Shown here: piece by piece, positions 18,272 to 27,142 of the stretch
How positions within the stretch are numbered: position 1 is the stretch's first letter
Layout of the letters: each line of letters opens with the position of its first letter
NCBI RefSeq assembly: GCF_014698475.1
Contig: NZ_JACJTB010000005.1
Span: forward strand, 1-64,000
Direction of reading: 5' to 3'
Origin: Nostoc spongiaeforme FACHB-130
GTDB lineage: Bacteria > Cyanobacteriota > Cyanobacteriia > Cyanobacteriales > Nostocaceae
Length of the DNA: 64,000 nucleotides
Notes under the pieces: model-generated
The model's database searches: none
Seen by the model: the letters and a program-made list of their open reading frames with translations, nothing else
What the model was told of the DNA's origin: nothing
Program-made: the position numbers and the translations under genes

Positions 18272-19945
18272 TCAAGTTTTTAGGCGCAAACTTCGATACA
18301 GGACGTAAAACCATTCAGGTAGTAATAGCCTAAATTGACCAAACAATCCCAATTGATTATGAAAACCATGCTTTTTGACCAATTTTAACCAGTGGTATAA
18401 GCGTTGTTCCAGTGGCATAATTGTCATATAAGACTGGATTAAATAGTCAAGATCAAAATTGTTGTTCCCTTGAATGCTGGGTATCAAAATATCTGGCTCA
18501 CCCAGAAACATTTGATCAATTGGCTTGAAAGGCGCAGTTATCTTAGGCAAAGTAGCAGCACGCAAGTATAGATTTTCCAGAAAACGCTGCCAATTGTTGC
18601 CTAAATGTGTTTGTGCAATTTTTTGGCTGGTTAGTTGCCCTAATGATAACCTCAATGTTTGATCTTCAATTAGGCGGGAGAGAATTGCTGTGTACTCTTC
18701 TAAATTGCCCGCCAGTATTAAATTACCAGTCAATCCTGGCATTTTAGCACCAAATATAGTCGCAGCATCAGAATATGGATAGCGACTCACTAAAGGGATA
18801 CCATAGCTTCCAGCTTCTAGCAGAGATGTAGTTGAAACTAAAGGAAATGAGTCAACATAAATATCGGCAGCCTGGTAAAAGACAGCAGTATCTTCCCGCT
18901 CTGGGTATACAATAATTCTTCCTTGTGTTTGGTCGATCGCTGTTCCCCAATCCTCTCTATTTCCAGCCCCAACCACTATTAATATTGATTTTTCATGCTT
19001 TTTCAGCAATTCAACATGAGCATCAGCATAACTTATGCCATTAATTGTTTTATATTTAAGTGATCTGGCTACAGAGAGTAATACTATATGATCTTCAGCT
19101 ATCCCTAGTTGTTTTTTTGCCTCTGCTTGTGAAAGCTGTCTGTAATTAGGTGCCAAAATTGTAGGTAAGAGTACATTTCGTTGAGGATCAATACCCCTAC
19201 GCTGCTGTGATACTTGCATACCAGACTCACGTAGATTAGCTACAACATCGCTAATACCAGCTCCCAACCAAAATGCATGGTCGGCATGATCTAAGAAAAT
19301 AATTGGTGGAGACTGTTGTTGATTAGCAAAAGCAATCATCGGAATTACATCATAGTTATGTATATGCAGCACAACTAAATCTGCTGCTGCTGCAACTTCC
19401 CATAATTTTTTTGCCCATGAAATAATGCTGCCTCTTGTCTGGTTAAGCTTGTATATCTTGCCTCCACTATTGATGACTGCATCTGTAATAAATTTCGGGA
19501 GCTGTTTCTGTGGCTGTCTGGTTAAGGCTAAAGAATGGTTGCGATCGCTGTCTTGCTGAATCCAGCGCCCAATCATCTGAGAATGTCCACCAATTGATTG
19601 TACAGAGGTTGCAACATGGAGTATGTTTTTGATTTCTTCAGGCAATGATGTGTTCTTTCTTTGGTGACATTGTGATGGTATAACTTTTTTACCAATATCA
19701 AGCAAGATTTGTTCTAACTCTTGGCTGACAAAAAGGCCGCAATGTTTCCAAGCAGCATAACAAGCTGCCATTTCTCCATATACAGCTCCAGCTTCATACT
19801 TACCTTTTTGGGTACAATCTTTTGCTTGTGCTACAAGTTGGCAAAAAACATTAAAGTTCTGAGGAATTTGGCGACAGCCTTCTTCTCGCCAAAGGCTGAA
19901 TGTATCGTTAGGCATAGTTTGTATCATACTCTCTATTGTTGACAC
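18272..19945 (-). CDS. GT-B glycosyltransferase with extra N- and C-terminal segments
   Basis: 557 residues, longer than the usual 380-430 for GT4. Residues 1-105 form an extra N-terminal segment of unknown role. The GT-B core begins at ILHVATSVQSIGGHSQMIG near residue 108. The donor half has LLSVARSLKYKTINGISYAD near residue 290 and STTSLLEAGSYGIPLVSRYP near residue 370. About 80 C-terminal residues (from MFLGEPDIL) lie beyond the core and may bind the acceptor or membrane. It lies 17 bp after the Tat-signal gene, in the same run. Substrate unknown. Confidence 0.8.
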   Translation of the reverse strand: MSTIESMIQTMPNDTFSLWREEGCRQIPQNFNVFCQLVAQAKDCTQKGKYEAGAVYGEMAACYAAWKHCGLFVSQELEQILLDIGKKVIPSQCHQRKNTSLPEEIKNILHVATSVQSIGGHSQMIGRWIQQDSDRNHSLALTRQPQKQLPKFITDAVINSGGKIYKLNQTRGSIISWAKKLWEVAAAADLVVLHIHNYDVIPMIAFANQQQSPPIIFLDHADHAFWLGAGISDVVANLRESGMQVSQQRRGIDPQRNVLLPTILAPNYRQLSQAEAKKQLGIAEDHIVLLSVARSLKYKTINGISYADAHVELLKKHEKSILIVVGAGNREDWGTAIDQTQGRIIVYPEREDTAVFYQAADIYVDSFPLVSTTSLLEAGSYGIPLVSRYPYSDAATIFGAKMPGLTGNLILAGNLEEYTAILSRLIEDQTLRLSLGQLTSQKIAQTHLGNNWQRFLENLYLRAATLPKITAPFKPIDQMFLGEPDILIPSIQGNNNFDLDYLIQSYMTIMPLEQRLYHWLKLVKKHGFHNQLGLFGQFRLLLPEWFYVLYRSLRLKT

Positions 19946-19962
19946 TCCGAGCGCCTAAAGGC

Positions 19963-20922
19963 TTAAAGCGAGAACACAAACTTCTCTGCGGCAAACTCCC
20001 TGAATCTTTTCAGAATGCCACTTTTTATATCCACTGTACATAAAGCATTTTTGCCACTTTTGTCAGCAACAAGAGCATACAATTGCCCAGAAGTAGAAAA
20101 ATTTAAGTCTTTAACATCGTTAGAGAGAGGAATACCTTCAAAGGTTAATGGAGCTATTCTCTTAATTTTTACCTTGCCGGTCATTATAGCTTTCTCCTGC
20201 AAGTTCATTGAGATTAAAATCGGAAAACCTTCGGAGCCGATTTCCGTTGCAAAAATATTTCCTTGATTATCTTGACATAGATTGGCAAATCGATGACCAG
20301 CAGGCAGTGGAGGTAGGTCTAGATCGTTGCTAGACAGAATTTTACCAGTTCTAAAATCGATTATTTTAAAAGTAAAAGGCGGAATACCCTCAATCCCTAC
20401 TATGCACAAAAGTTGATTTTTCGGCAGACGTAACAAGCTTTCAATAGTCTGATTTGGTGTTTCTAAATCTAGGATTTTTTTGGCTTTGAATTGAGGGTTC
20501 TTAACACTACCAACAGTATAAATGAGATGGTTAAAATCTCCATCCCTCGTATGGGAAACTGTAGAGATGACTACATTCCCATCTCCAAGTGCTGCCAATT
20601 TCGTAATCCGGTTAGAGTCACCAGTAAAGAAAGCCCGATATTTTTTCCGTACAGACAAGGGATTATCTACAAACTGAGCTTGTATATTTTTTTTAGAAAC
20701 TAGTCTTCCAGTTCCCATCTCAGTCAGGTTTAGATCCACTGAGGGAGTTTGGTCTTCACGATTTAGAGCATTTGATACACTAGGAAGGCTGACTCCACAA
20801 AGAATCTCCTGACTTTTACTGTTATTTTGAGCGATCGCCTTACTAGAAAGATCGGCAAGAATAGTAGTTGTCAAACTAGCAGCAGCCAGTTGACCAAATT
20901 GTCGGCGTTTTAAAGGTGACAT
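19963..20922 (-). CDS. Tat-exported protein of unknown function, probably a beta-propeller
   Basis: 319 residues. The N-terminus has two arginines in KRRQFGQ (residues 5-11), a hydrophobic stretch of about 20 residues and an AIAQ cleavage-type site near 29-32, i.e. a twin-arginine signal peptide. The mature part has repeating strand-rich blocks (DGNVVISTV, DNQGNIFATE, STSGQLYALV) that resemble a beta-propeller reading out a substrate or a lactonase-like fold. No catalytic signature is seen. It is 17 bp upstream of the glycosyltransferase and 27 bp downstream of the large Ig-like protein, which suggests a shared role outside the cell. Confidence 0.6.
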   Translation of the reverse strand: MSPLKRRQFGQLAAASLTTTILADLSSKAIAQNNSKSQEILCGVSLPSVSNALNREDQTPSVDLNLTEMGTGRLVSKKNIQAQFVDNPLSVRKKYRAFFTGDSNRITKLAALGDGNVVISTVSHTRDGDFNHLIYTVGSVKNPQFKAKKILDLETPNQTIESLLRLPKNQLLCIVGIEGIPPFTFKIIDFRTGKILSSNDLDLPPLPAGHRFANLCQDNQGNIFATEIGSEGFPILISMNLQEKAIMTGKVKIKRIAPLTFEGIPLSNDVKDLNFSTSGQLYALVADKSGKNALCTVDIKSGILKRFREFAAEKFVFSL

Positions 20923-20949
20923 GGATCTGTACTCTGTGGAAGGAAGGTA

Positions 20950-23900
20950 TTAAGGTACTGTGATGTCTGCTTTTGGAGCTTGGGGTCTAGCTCCCATATC
21001 TGCTAAAACATTTACGGCTATTTGCCTAGCACGACGATCTTCCCGATATGGGCTGACACCATCGCTATCTAATCCCCATGCCCACTGAATAGAGCCAGTG
21101 GCAAACACTTTAGCACCACTACTAGCTGTGTAACGAGCAGCATTAGCGAAATTGTAGTTAGTACCAGCAGGCAAGCCAGGTTCTCCAGGTGGTTCATATT
21201 CATTTGGTGAACCCTCGGTAGTTACTGGTGACTGGGACAAAACAACAATACCAGGGGGAGTTGACTGATTATTAACGACCGCATCCCATTCAGATCCTAC
21301 TAATAAAGGCAGGCTATCTCCTGGTTGGAGATTAGTGTATGCGTAATAAGGATCTGAACTATTAGCACCTACCACAAAGTTGAAACCACCGTAGTTGATA
21401 AAATTTCCAGCGCCATTTGTGGTGTAGCCAATGGTGGTGTAGCCAATGTACATAACACCTAACAAAGAATTTTCCGGACGTTGGTTTTGAAAACTACGAT
21501 ATTTATTAGTAGCTGCTGATGCTCCCTGTTGCTGGACAACCGGATCGAGTGACCAATCTCCTTTATAGCAAGCCATGATGCGATTAGGACTTACTTGCCC
21601 AGCAGCAAGAGTAGAGTTTTCAAATCGTACTCGCCAATAGCAAGTATTGGCAGAGAAAAATGCTAAATTGACACCAGCATCACGGGCTGCCTCAACGTGA
21701 TCGCGCATTTGTGACGACCAGTATTCATCATGACCCACAGACAGAAATACTTTGTGATTAAGTAACAGTTGCTGGTTAGTGTGAGTGTCCATGTTTGTAA
21801 CATAGGTCACATCGTAGGCTTGAGATTCCAACCAACGCACCATGTTGTATTCCACTCTTAGCGGGGTATCGAACTCTTGGGAACTTTGGCTGTATGATTG
21901 CCAGTATGGTCGATCGAAGGAAACCTTCAATGCTCTCTGTCCGTCCATGCTGTTGAATGGGTATAAGCTAGCTCCGCCTGTAGGACTATAAGCTAAAACC
22001 GTGGAAACAGCACTTTGGAATAGAACATCAGCAGTAGTGCCATCATTACGTATGCCATCATTACGCACGACAAACCACACATGAGCTTCTTTGCTAGTCC
22101 TCTGATCAGTCAATTTGGCTATATAAATACCACTAATCCAGTTACTGCCTACTTGCAAAACGTAGGAAGTTGTCCAGTTACACTCTACTAAGTTGGTAGT
22201 CGGGTCTTTCGTACATGCAGGTTGGGTCGTGCCAGTGAGCCAACCACTGCTAGTGATCAACCTTCCTCCCTTACCACCGTAGTAACCCAAGCGGTACACG
22301 TCGATCATGAAATTTCCCTCTTGTGCCAGAGAAACTTTAATGTCGAGTGTTCCACCTACATTCACACTGGTTGCTGAGGCGTAGCCTGCGATCTCACCAT
22401 TACCCCGGTTGACAAGCTTCCAATTAGTGGTACCAGGATTTTGATTTTCCGAATAGATAGCATTCGGATTGGCTGGAATTGCTGAAGCCAGGAATGTTAC
22501 ACTGCCAATACCATCTGCTGTCGCTGTTACTACCACTCCTCCAGTGCCGCTAGGTGCAGTTCCCAGAGTAACCACCGTACTTGCTAGACCATTAGCATCA
22601 GTTACCACAGTAGCTGGTGAAACCGACCCCCCACCGCCAGTAACACTAAAGTTTACCGTCTTCCCTGACTCCGGATTGTTTTGATCGTTCTTGACAATGA
22701 CAACTAATGGGTCGGGCAGTTGTGCGCCTGCTGTACCATTCTGATTGTCTCCACTAACTTTCTCTAAAGTACTGCCAACGGCATAAACAACATCGCGGTA
22801 ATAATTACTCCTGTTGGAAGAACTCGTGGGAAAAGAGTGTGGACTCAGACTATAAACTCCATTGTTGCCGTCTGCTACTGAACTGAGCTCGCCATTAACT
22901 ATAGGGCTAGCCAGTTCATCAGATGTGAGAACAAAATGGGTATTGACGTTAACAGACACAACATAAGTTGTATTAGCTTGAATACTAAGTGGTGTACTTA
23001 GAGCTTGCTGTTGCCAGCCAGAAGCCGTTTCGTTAGTAAAAGTAACACTGGTGAGGAGTGTACCCGTTGCCGACCAGATTTTGCCAATGTGAGTTCCTGT
23101 CTCACTGGGGGCTTTCCAAAAGCGAATAGCCTTAATTTGGCCTGCTTTCGCACTGCGGAATTTCATACCTCCTTCATAGGAATTACCATCTGTGACGTTT
23201 TGAAGGTTCGGTACCTGAGTTGTCAAGACAGTTTGGGTATTTCCGGAGGGGTTGGCAGTTGCAGAGAAGGTGACGCTACCAATTCCTATTGCTGTACAGC
23301 TGACAGTATTTGTCACGGGATTCGCCGCTCCAACCACAGATCCTAGGGTTAAGCTAGTACTAACGAACCCATTGGAGTCGGTGACTGCACTGGTAGGTGA
23401 GACCGATCCCCCACCACTAGTAACAGTAAAGTTGACAGTGGTACCGGATTGAGGATTACCAGCACTGTCTTTGACTTGAACAACTAAGGGGTTGGCTAAG
23501 GTACTTCCAGGTGCGCCAGTCTGATTATCACCGCTAACTTTGGTAATAGTTGGAACAGCAACAACAACAAAGTCGATGTCGCGATAATAATTACTATTAC
23601 GGAAAGAATTAGTCGGAAAAGCTCCTGAAGTTTCATTATACAAACCATTGTTGCCATCAGCTACTGAACTGAGATCGCCATTGGTTATGGAGGTAGCTAG
23701 TTGATCGTAAGTGCCGACATAATAGGCGTTGATGTTGACAGACACAACATAGGTTGTATTGGCTTGAATATTAAGCGGTGTACTTAGAGCCTGCTGTTGC
23801 CAACCAGAAGCAGTTTCGTTAGTAAAAGTAACGCTGGCGAGGAGTGTTCCTGTTGCTGACCAAATCCTACCAATATGAGTTCCTGTCTCACTCGTGGCTT

Positions 23901-24021
23901 TCCAGAAGCGAATGGCGTTAATTTGTCCTGCTCTAGCACTGCGGAATTTCATACCCAATTCATAGGGTCTATCGTTAGCGTCTAGATAGATTGGGACTTG
24001 ATTGGTAAACAGAAAAGTCAT
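20950..24021 (-). CDS. Multidomain DUF4082 / Ig-like / dimethylformamidase-like C-terminal protein
   Basis: 1023 residues. Domain order: DUF4082 (about 3-153), invasin-like Ig domain (about 157-260, beginning TKVSGDNQTG), a second DUF4082 (about 265-415) and a second Ig-like domain (about 418-515, beginning EKVSGDNQNG). A roughly 500-residue C-terminal domain resembles the N,N-dimethylformamidase beta-subunit family (LGYYGGKGGR, VGHDEYWSSQMRDHVE, CYWRVRFE). The two DUF4082-Ig units are close duplicates. The N-terminus shows no signal peptide, and the frame is closed by a TGA about 40 bases upstream with no better start, so export, if any, is by another route. The role is unknown; a cell-surface glycan-binding or modifying protein is my inference. 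Confidence 0.75.
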   Translation of the reverse strand: MTFLFTNQVPIYLDANDRPYELGMKFRSARAGQINAIRFWKATSETGTHIGRIWSATGTLLASVTFTNETASGWQQQALSTPLNIQANTTYVVSVNINAYYVGTYDQLATSITNGDLSSVADGNNGLYNETSGAFPTNSFRNSNYYRDIDFVVVAVPTITKVSGDNQTGAPGSTLANPLVVQVKDSAGNPQSGTTVNFTVTSGGGSVSPTSAVTDSNGFVSTSLTLGSVVGAANPVTNTVSCTAIGIGSVTFSATANPSGNTQTVLTTQVPNLQNVTDGNSYEGGMKFRSAKAGQIKAIRFWKAPSETGTHIGKIWSATGTLLTSVTFTNETASGWQQQALSTPLSIQANTTYVVSVNVNTHFVLTSDELASPIVNGELSSVADGNNGVYSLSPHSFPTSSSNRSNYYRDVVYAVGSTLEKVSGDNQNGTAGAQLPDPLVVIVKNDQNNPESGKTVNFSVTGGGGSVSPATVVTDANGLASTVVTLGTAPSGTGGVVVTATADGIGSVTFLASAIPANPNAIYSENQNPGTTNWKLVNRGNGEIAGYASATSVNVGGTLDIKVSLAQEGNFMIDVYRLGYYGGKGGRLITSSGWLTGTTQPACTKDPTTNLVECNWTTSYVLQVGSNWISGIYIAKLTDQRTSKEAHVWFVVRNDGIRNDGTTADVLFQSAVSTVLAYSPTGGASLYPFNSMDGQRALKVSFDRPYWQSYSQSSQEFDTPLRVEYNMVRWLESQAYDVTYVTNMDTHTNQQLLLNHKVFLSVGHDEYWSSQMRDHVEAARDAGVNLAFFSANTCYWRVRFENSTLAAGQVSPNRIMACYKGDWSLDPVVQQQGASAATNKYRSFQNQRPENSLLGVMYIGYTTIGYTTNGAGNFINYGGFNFVVGANSSDPYYAYTNLQPGDSLPLLVGSEWDAVVNNQSTPPGIVVLSQSPVTTEGSPNEYEPPGEPGLPAGTNYNFANAARYTASSGAKVFATGSIQWAWGLDSDGVSPYREDRRARQIAVNVLADMGARPQAPKADITVP

Positions 24022-24066
24022 AGCTGTTTCCCGTAATAATACTAACTTTAACGGTAAATTTCATAA

Positions 24067-25266
24067 CTAAATGAGAGACGTTTTCAATACTTGTACTACA
24101 TAATTTTGCTCCTCTGGAGTCATTTGATGAAACAGAGGTAGTAGGATAGTACAATCTTGTGCTTGCTCACTTTCCCAAAGGCGATCGCATCTTCCGGCAT
24201 CACAATCACACTTTTCTTGAGTAATTCCACAAGACCAAGCTTCATGAACATAGGCCTGTTCTCGGTGAGAACACATAATTCCCCGCCTTGTAGAAATTCC
24301 TGCATCCAGCATTGTCTGCATTACTTGCTGTTGATTGCATTCCTCCGATAAGCGAACACAGTAACTCTGCCAGTTACTGTGCGCCCAAGTCGGCTCAGTT
24401 GGTAACTTTAATCCAGGCACATCTGCCAACAATTGCTGATACTGCTCTGCCAGAAAACGGCGGCGTTCGACAATCTCTGGTAGACGTTTAAGTTGTTCTC
24501 TGCCCACTGCTGCCTGGATATCGGTCATACGGTAGTTGTAGCCCAATAGTGGGTATGACTCAAAAATCACTTGCTTGGCACCGTGACGTACAGTGTCAGG
24601 CACGCTCATCCCATGTTGCCGCCAGAGGCGAAACTGTTTGTCCCATTCGGGGTTAGCGGTAGTCAGCATCCCCCCATCCCCAGTCGTAATGATCTTGCGT
24701 GGGTGAAATGAAAAACAGGCAATATCTCCGTGTGGCTTGCCAATTTTCTGCCATTGCCCATCCCAAAGTATTTCACTACCAATTGCACAAGCCGCATCTT
24801 CAATTACAGGTAGCGAGTGTTGGTGAGCAATGTCCAGAATTGCTTTCAGGTTACACGGCATTCCCATCTGGTGAACCACCAAAATGGCACGGGTACGAGG
24901 ACTGATGGCAGCTTCAATTAAAAGTGGATTGATATTAAATGTTTGCGGTTCAATATCAACAAAAACTGGTGTCGCTCCACAATAGCGGATACTATTAGCA
25001 GTGGCAATAAAGGAGTGACTGACTGTAATCACCTCATCTCCTGGTTGGACACCAACCGCCAATAGAGCTAGGTGTAGTGCTGTGGTGCAATTGGAGACTG
25101 CACAGGCATAAGGTGCGCCCAAATATGCGGCAAATTCCTGCTCGAAAGCAGTCACTTCCGGCCCCTGAGTTACCCAGCCTGTCAGAATCGGTCGCCTCGC
25201 TGCATCAGCTTCTGCTTCCCCGATCCAAGGTTTCATGATTGGGATATTCTTCATCTGCTCAGACAT
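24067..25266 (-). CDS. DegT/DnrJ/EryC1/StrS family PLP-dependent sugar aminotransferase
   Basis: 399 residues, normal length for the family. The PLP-lysine is K191 in CFSFHPRKIITTGDGG; the cofactor aspartate is in PVIEDAACAIGSE near 153-165. It aminates a keto-sugar nucleotide. Its start overlaps the epimerase gene stop by 8 bp, so the two are coupled and probably act in sequence (4-keto or 3-keto sugar formation, then amination). Unusual: a cysteine cluster near the C-terminus (C346, C353, C355, C360). Exact sugar not known. Confidence 0.9.
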   Translation of the reverse strand: MSEQMKNIPIMKPWIGEAEADAARRPILTGWVTQGPEVTAFEQEFAAYLGAPYACAVSNCTTALHLALLAVGVQPGDEVITVSHSFIATANSIRYCGATPVFVDIEPQTFNINPLLIEAAISPRTRAILVVHQMGMPCNLKAILDIAHQHSLPVIEDAACAIGSEILWDGQWQKIGKPHGDIACFSFHPRKIITTGDGGMLTTANPEWDKQFRLWRQHGMSVPDTVRHGAKQVIFESYPLLGYNYRMTDIQAAVGREQLKRLPEIVERRRFLAEQYQQLLADVPGLKLPTEPTWAHSNWQSYCVRLSEECNQQQVMQTMLDAGISTRRGIMCSHREQAYVHEAWSCGITQEKCDCDAGRCDRLWESEQAQDCTILLPLFHQMTPEEQNYVVQVLKTSLI

Positions 25267-26233
25267 TGCTGATTTCCTTTGTTATTTTTTGTTCGCGCCA
25301 CCAATTCACCAGTCTCTGCAAACCTTCTTCCAGAGAAATTTCTGCTTCAAAGCCCAATAATTTCTTTGCTTTGCTGACATCTGCCAATCGGCGTTGTACG
25401 GGGTTGACTTTGCGTTCTGGCCCGTACTCTGGTTGGAGATCGGCACCCATAACCTTAGCCAAGCTATAGGCTAGTTCATTTAGGCTAGTTTCCACACCAC
25501 TAGCAATGTTAAATACTTCGTCAGTCACATCGGATTTAGCAGCCAATATATTTGCTCTGGCAATGTCTTCAATATAAACAAAGTCCATTGTTTGTTTGCC
25601 ATCACCAAAAATTAGCGGTGGTTTACCATCAATAATTCTTTCCATCCACCGAATCAGCACCTCGGTGTAAACACCGTAAATATCCATCCGTGGCCCATAA
25701 ACGTTAAAGTAGCGTAATGCTACATAGTCCAAGCCATACATAGCATGAAAGCTACGGAGTAAACCTTCATTAAAGGTCTTGGCAGCGCCGTAAATTGTGC
25801 GGTTATCGTAAGGATGATGAGACTCTGTTGTCGGGAAAATTTCAGCCATACCATAGATTGAAGCGGAAGATGCTGCAACTACTTTTTTCACCTTGGCATT
25901 AACTGCTGCTTCTAGAACATTAAACGTACCATCTGCCAGCACTTCTAATGCTAAACGCGGTTCTTCGGCGCATTGGGTAATCCGAATGGCTGCTTGATGA
26001 AAGACAATATCCACACCTTGCATGAGATCAGCAAGGAGTTTTTGATCGCGGATATCACCCTCTACAATCACCAAATGCCCATTTTCTTGAGCCCAAGTTA
26101 GGTTACTCAGCTGTCCGCGAGTGAAGTTATCTAGGACGATAATTTCCGAGGCTCCTTCTTTGACCAATAAATCGGCAATATGAGAACCCACTAAGCCAGC
26201 ACCACCTGTAATTAAAATTCGCTTATTCTGCAT
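25259..26233 (-). CDS. NAD-dependent epimerase/dehydratase (extended SDR)
   Basis: 324 residues from the chosen start; an upstream ATG at 26263 adds ten residues, but the ATG at 26233 immediately precedes the RILITGGAGLVGSH dinucleotide-binding motif and reduces overlap with the upstream gene from 41 to 11 bp. The catalytic tyrosine and lysine are in YGAAK. The SDR core resembles UDP-glucose 4-epimerases and UDP-sugar dehydratases (RYFNVYGPRMD). Works on a UDP- or GDP-sugar; the next gene is an aminotransferase. Epimerase and dehydratase roles cannot be separated from sequence. Confidence 0.88.
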   Translation of the reverse strand: MQNKRILITGGAGLVGSHIADLLVKEGASEIIVLDNFTRGQLSNLTWAQENGHLVIVEGDIRDQKLLADLMQGVDIVFHQAAIRITQCAEEPRLALEVLADGTFNVLEAAVNAKVKKVVAASSASIYGMAEIFPTTESHHPYDNRTIYGAAKTFNEGLLRSFHAMYGLDYVALRYFNVYGPRMDIYGVYTEVLIRWMERIIDGKPPLIFGDGKQTMDFVYIEDIARANILAAKSDVTDEVFNIASGVETSLNELAYSLAKVMGADLQPEYGPERKVNPVQRRLADVSKAKKLLGFEAEISLEEGLQRLVNWWREQKITKEISNV

Positions 26234-27125
26234 TTTGTTTACTCTCTTCTGGTTTATGTCCATTTAGCCAACGCACAAATCGAGCCGGGTCGCCTATCAT
26301 AACAGCGTAGTCAGGAACATTTTTCCTGATATGTGACCTAGTGCCAATAAACGCATTGTTACCAATACTTAACTCTGGGAGTATGCCAGACTGTCCACCA
26401 ATAAAGACATCATCACCAATGACAGTGCTACCAGCTATAGCTACCAAGGCACATATATTACAACGAGAACCTATCCGCACATTGTGTCCAATGTGTACTA
26501 AAGCATCTACTTTAGTATCTTCACCGATTTCCGTAAAGCTACCAAAAACACTGCGGGCTATGTGGCTATTGGCTTGAATTTCCACTCCGTCATGAATCAG
26601 GACACCACCAGCATGGGGAAAGATGATCTGTCTACCGTCTACGTATTTTGGCTCAAAACCTTCTCCCCCAATTACGACTCCAGCACGAATAGTCACATTA
26701 TTGCCAATAATAGAACGCTCTTGAATTACTGCATTAGGCTCAACAATGCTACCATTACCAATGCGAACATTTTTAGGAGCTACATAGGCACGTTCATGAA
26801 CAGTTGCTTCTGGTGATATTTCTGAATCAAAGTCATCCCAATAAAAATTAGTTTTTGTGAATAAGTATTTATGGATCTGGTAAAAGGCTGTTTGCGGATC
26901 ATCACAAACTGCGATCGCTAAATTATCGGGTAAGTCCAGTGCAATTTCTGGTGTTGTGATTACACAAGTAATATGAGGGTTGGCAAGAACTTGATTGAGA
27001 TAAGCTGAATCGTATAGCGTGACCAGCATTTTATCTGCATTGTGTGACAGCAACCCCAATGAATTAAAATCACCATCATGTAAGACTTTTACGTTTACTA
27101 GATGGCTTATTTCTGAAATTCGCAT
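26223..27125 (-). CDS. LpxD-like hexapeptide acyltransferase
   Basis: 300 residues. N-terminal about 100 residues form a uridine-binding-like domain. Then comes a left-handed beta-helix of hexapeptide repeats (from EISPEATVHERAYVAPK), with the presumed catalytic histidine in HIGHNVRIG near residue 218. Layout and length resemble UDP-3-O-acyl-GlcN N-acyltransferase (LpxD). In this island it more likely acylates the amino sugar made by the neighbouring epimerase and aminotransferase genes. The essential lpxD is usually elsewhere in cyanobacteria, but I cannot rule out a lipid A role. Confidence 0.75.
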   Translation of the reverse strand: MRISEISHLVNVKVLHDGDFNSLGLLSHNADKMLVTLYDSAYLNQVLANPHITCVITTPEIALDLPDNLAIAVCDDPQTAFYQIHKYLFTKTNFYWDDFDSEISPEATVHERAYVAPKNVRIGNGSIVEPNAVIQERSIIGNNVTIRAGVVIGGEGFEPKYVDGRQIIFPHAGGVLIHDGVEIQANSHIARSVFGSFTEIGEDTKVDALVHIGHNVRIGSRCNICALVAIAGSTVIGDDVFIGGQSGILPELSIGNNAFIGTRSHIRKNVPDYAVMIGDPARFVRWLNGHKPEESKQNAE

Positions 27126-27142
27126 ATATTTTCTCTTATTTG

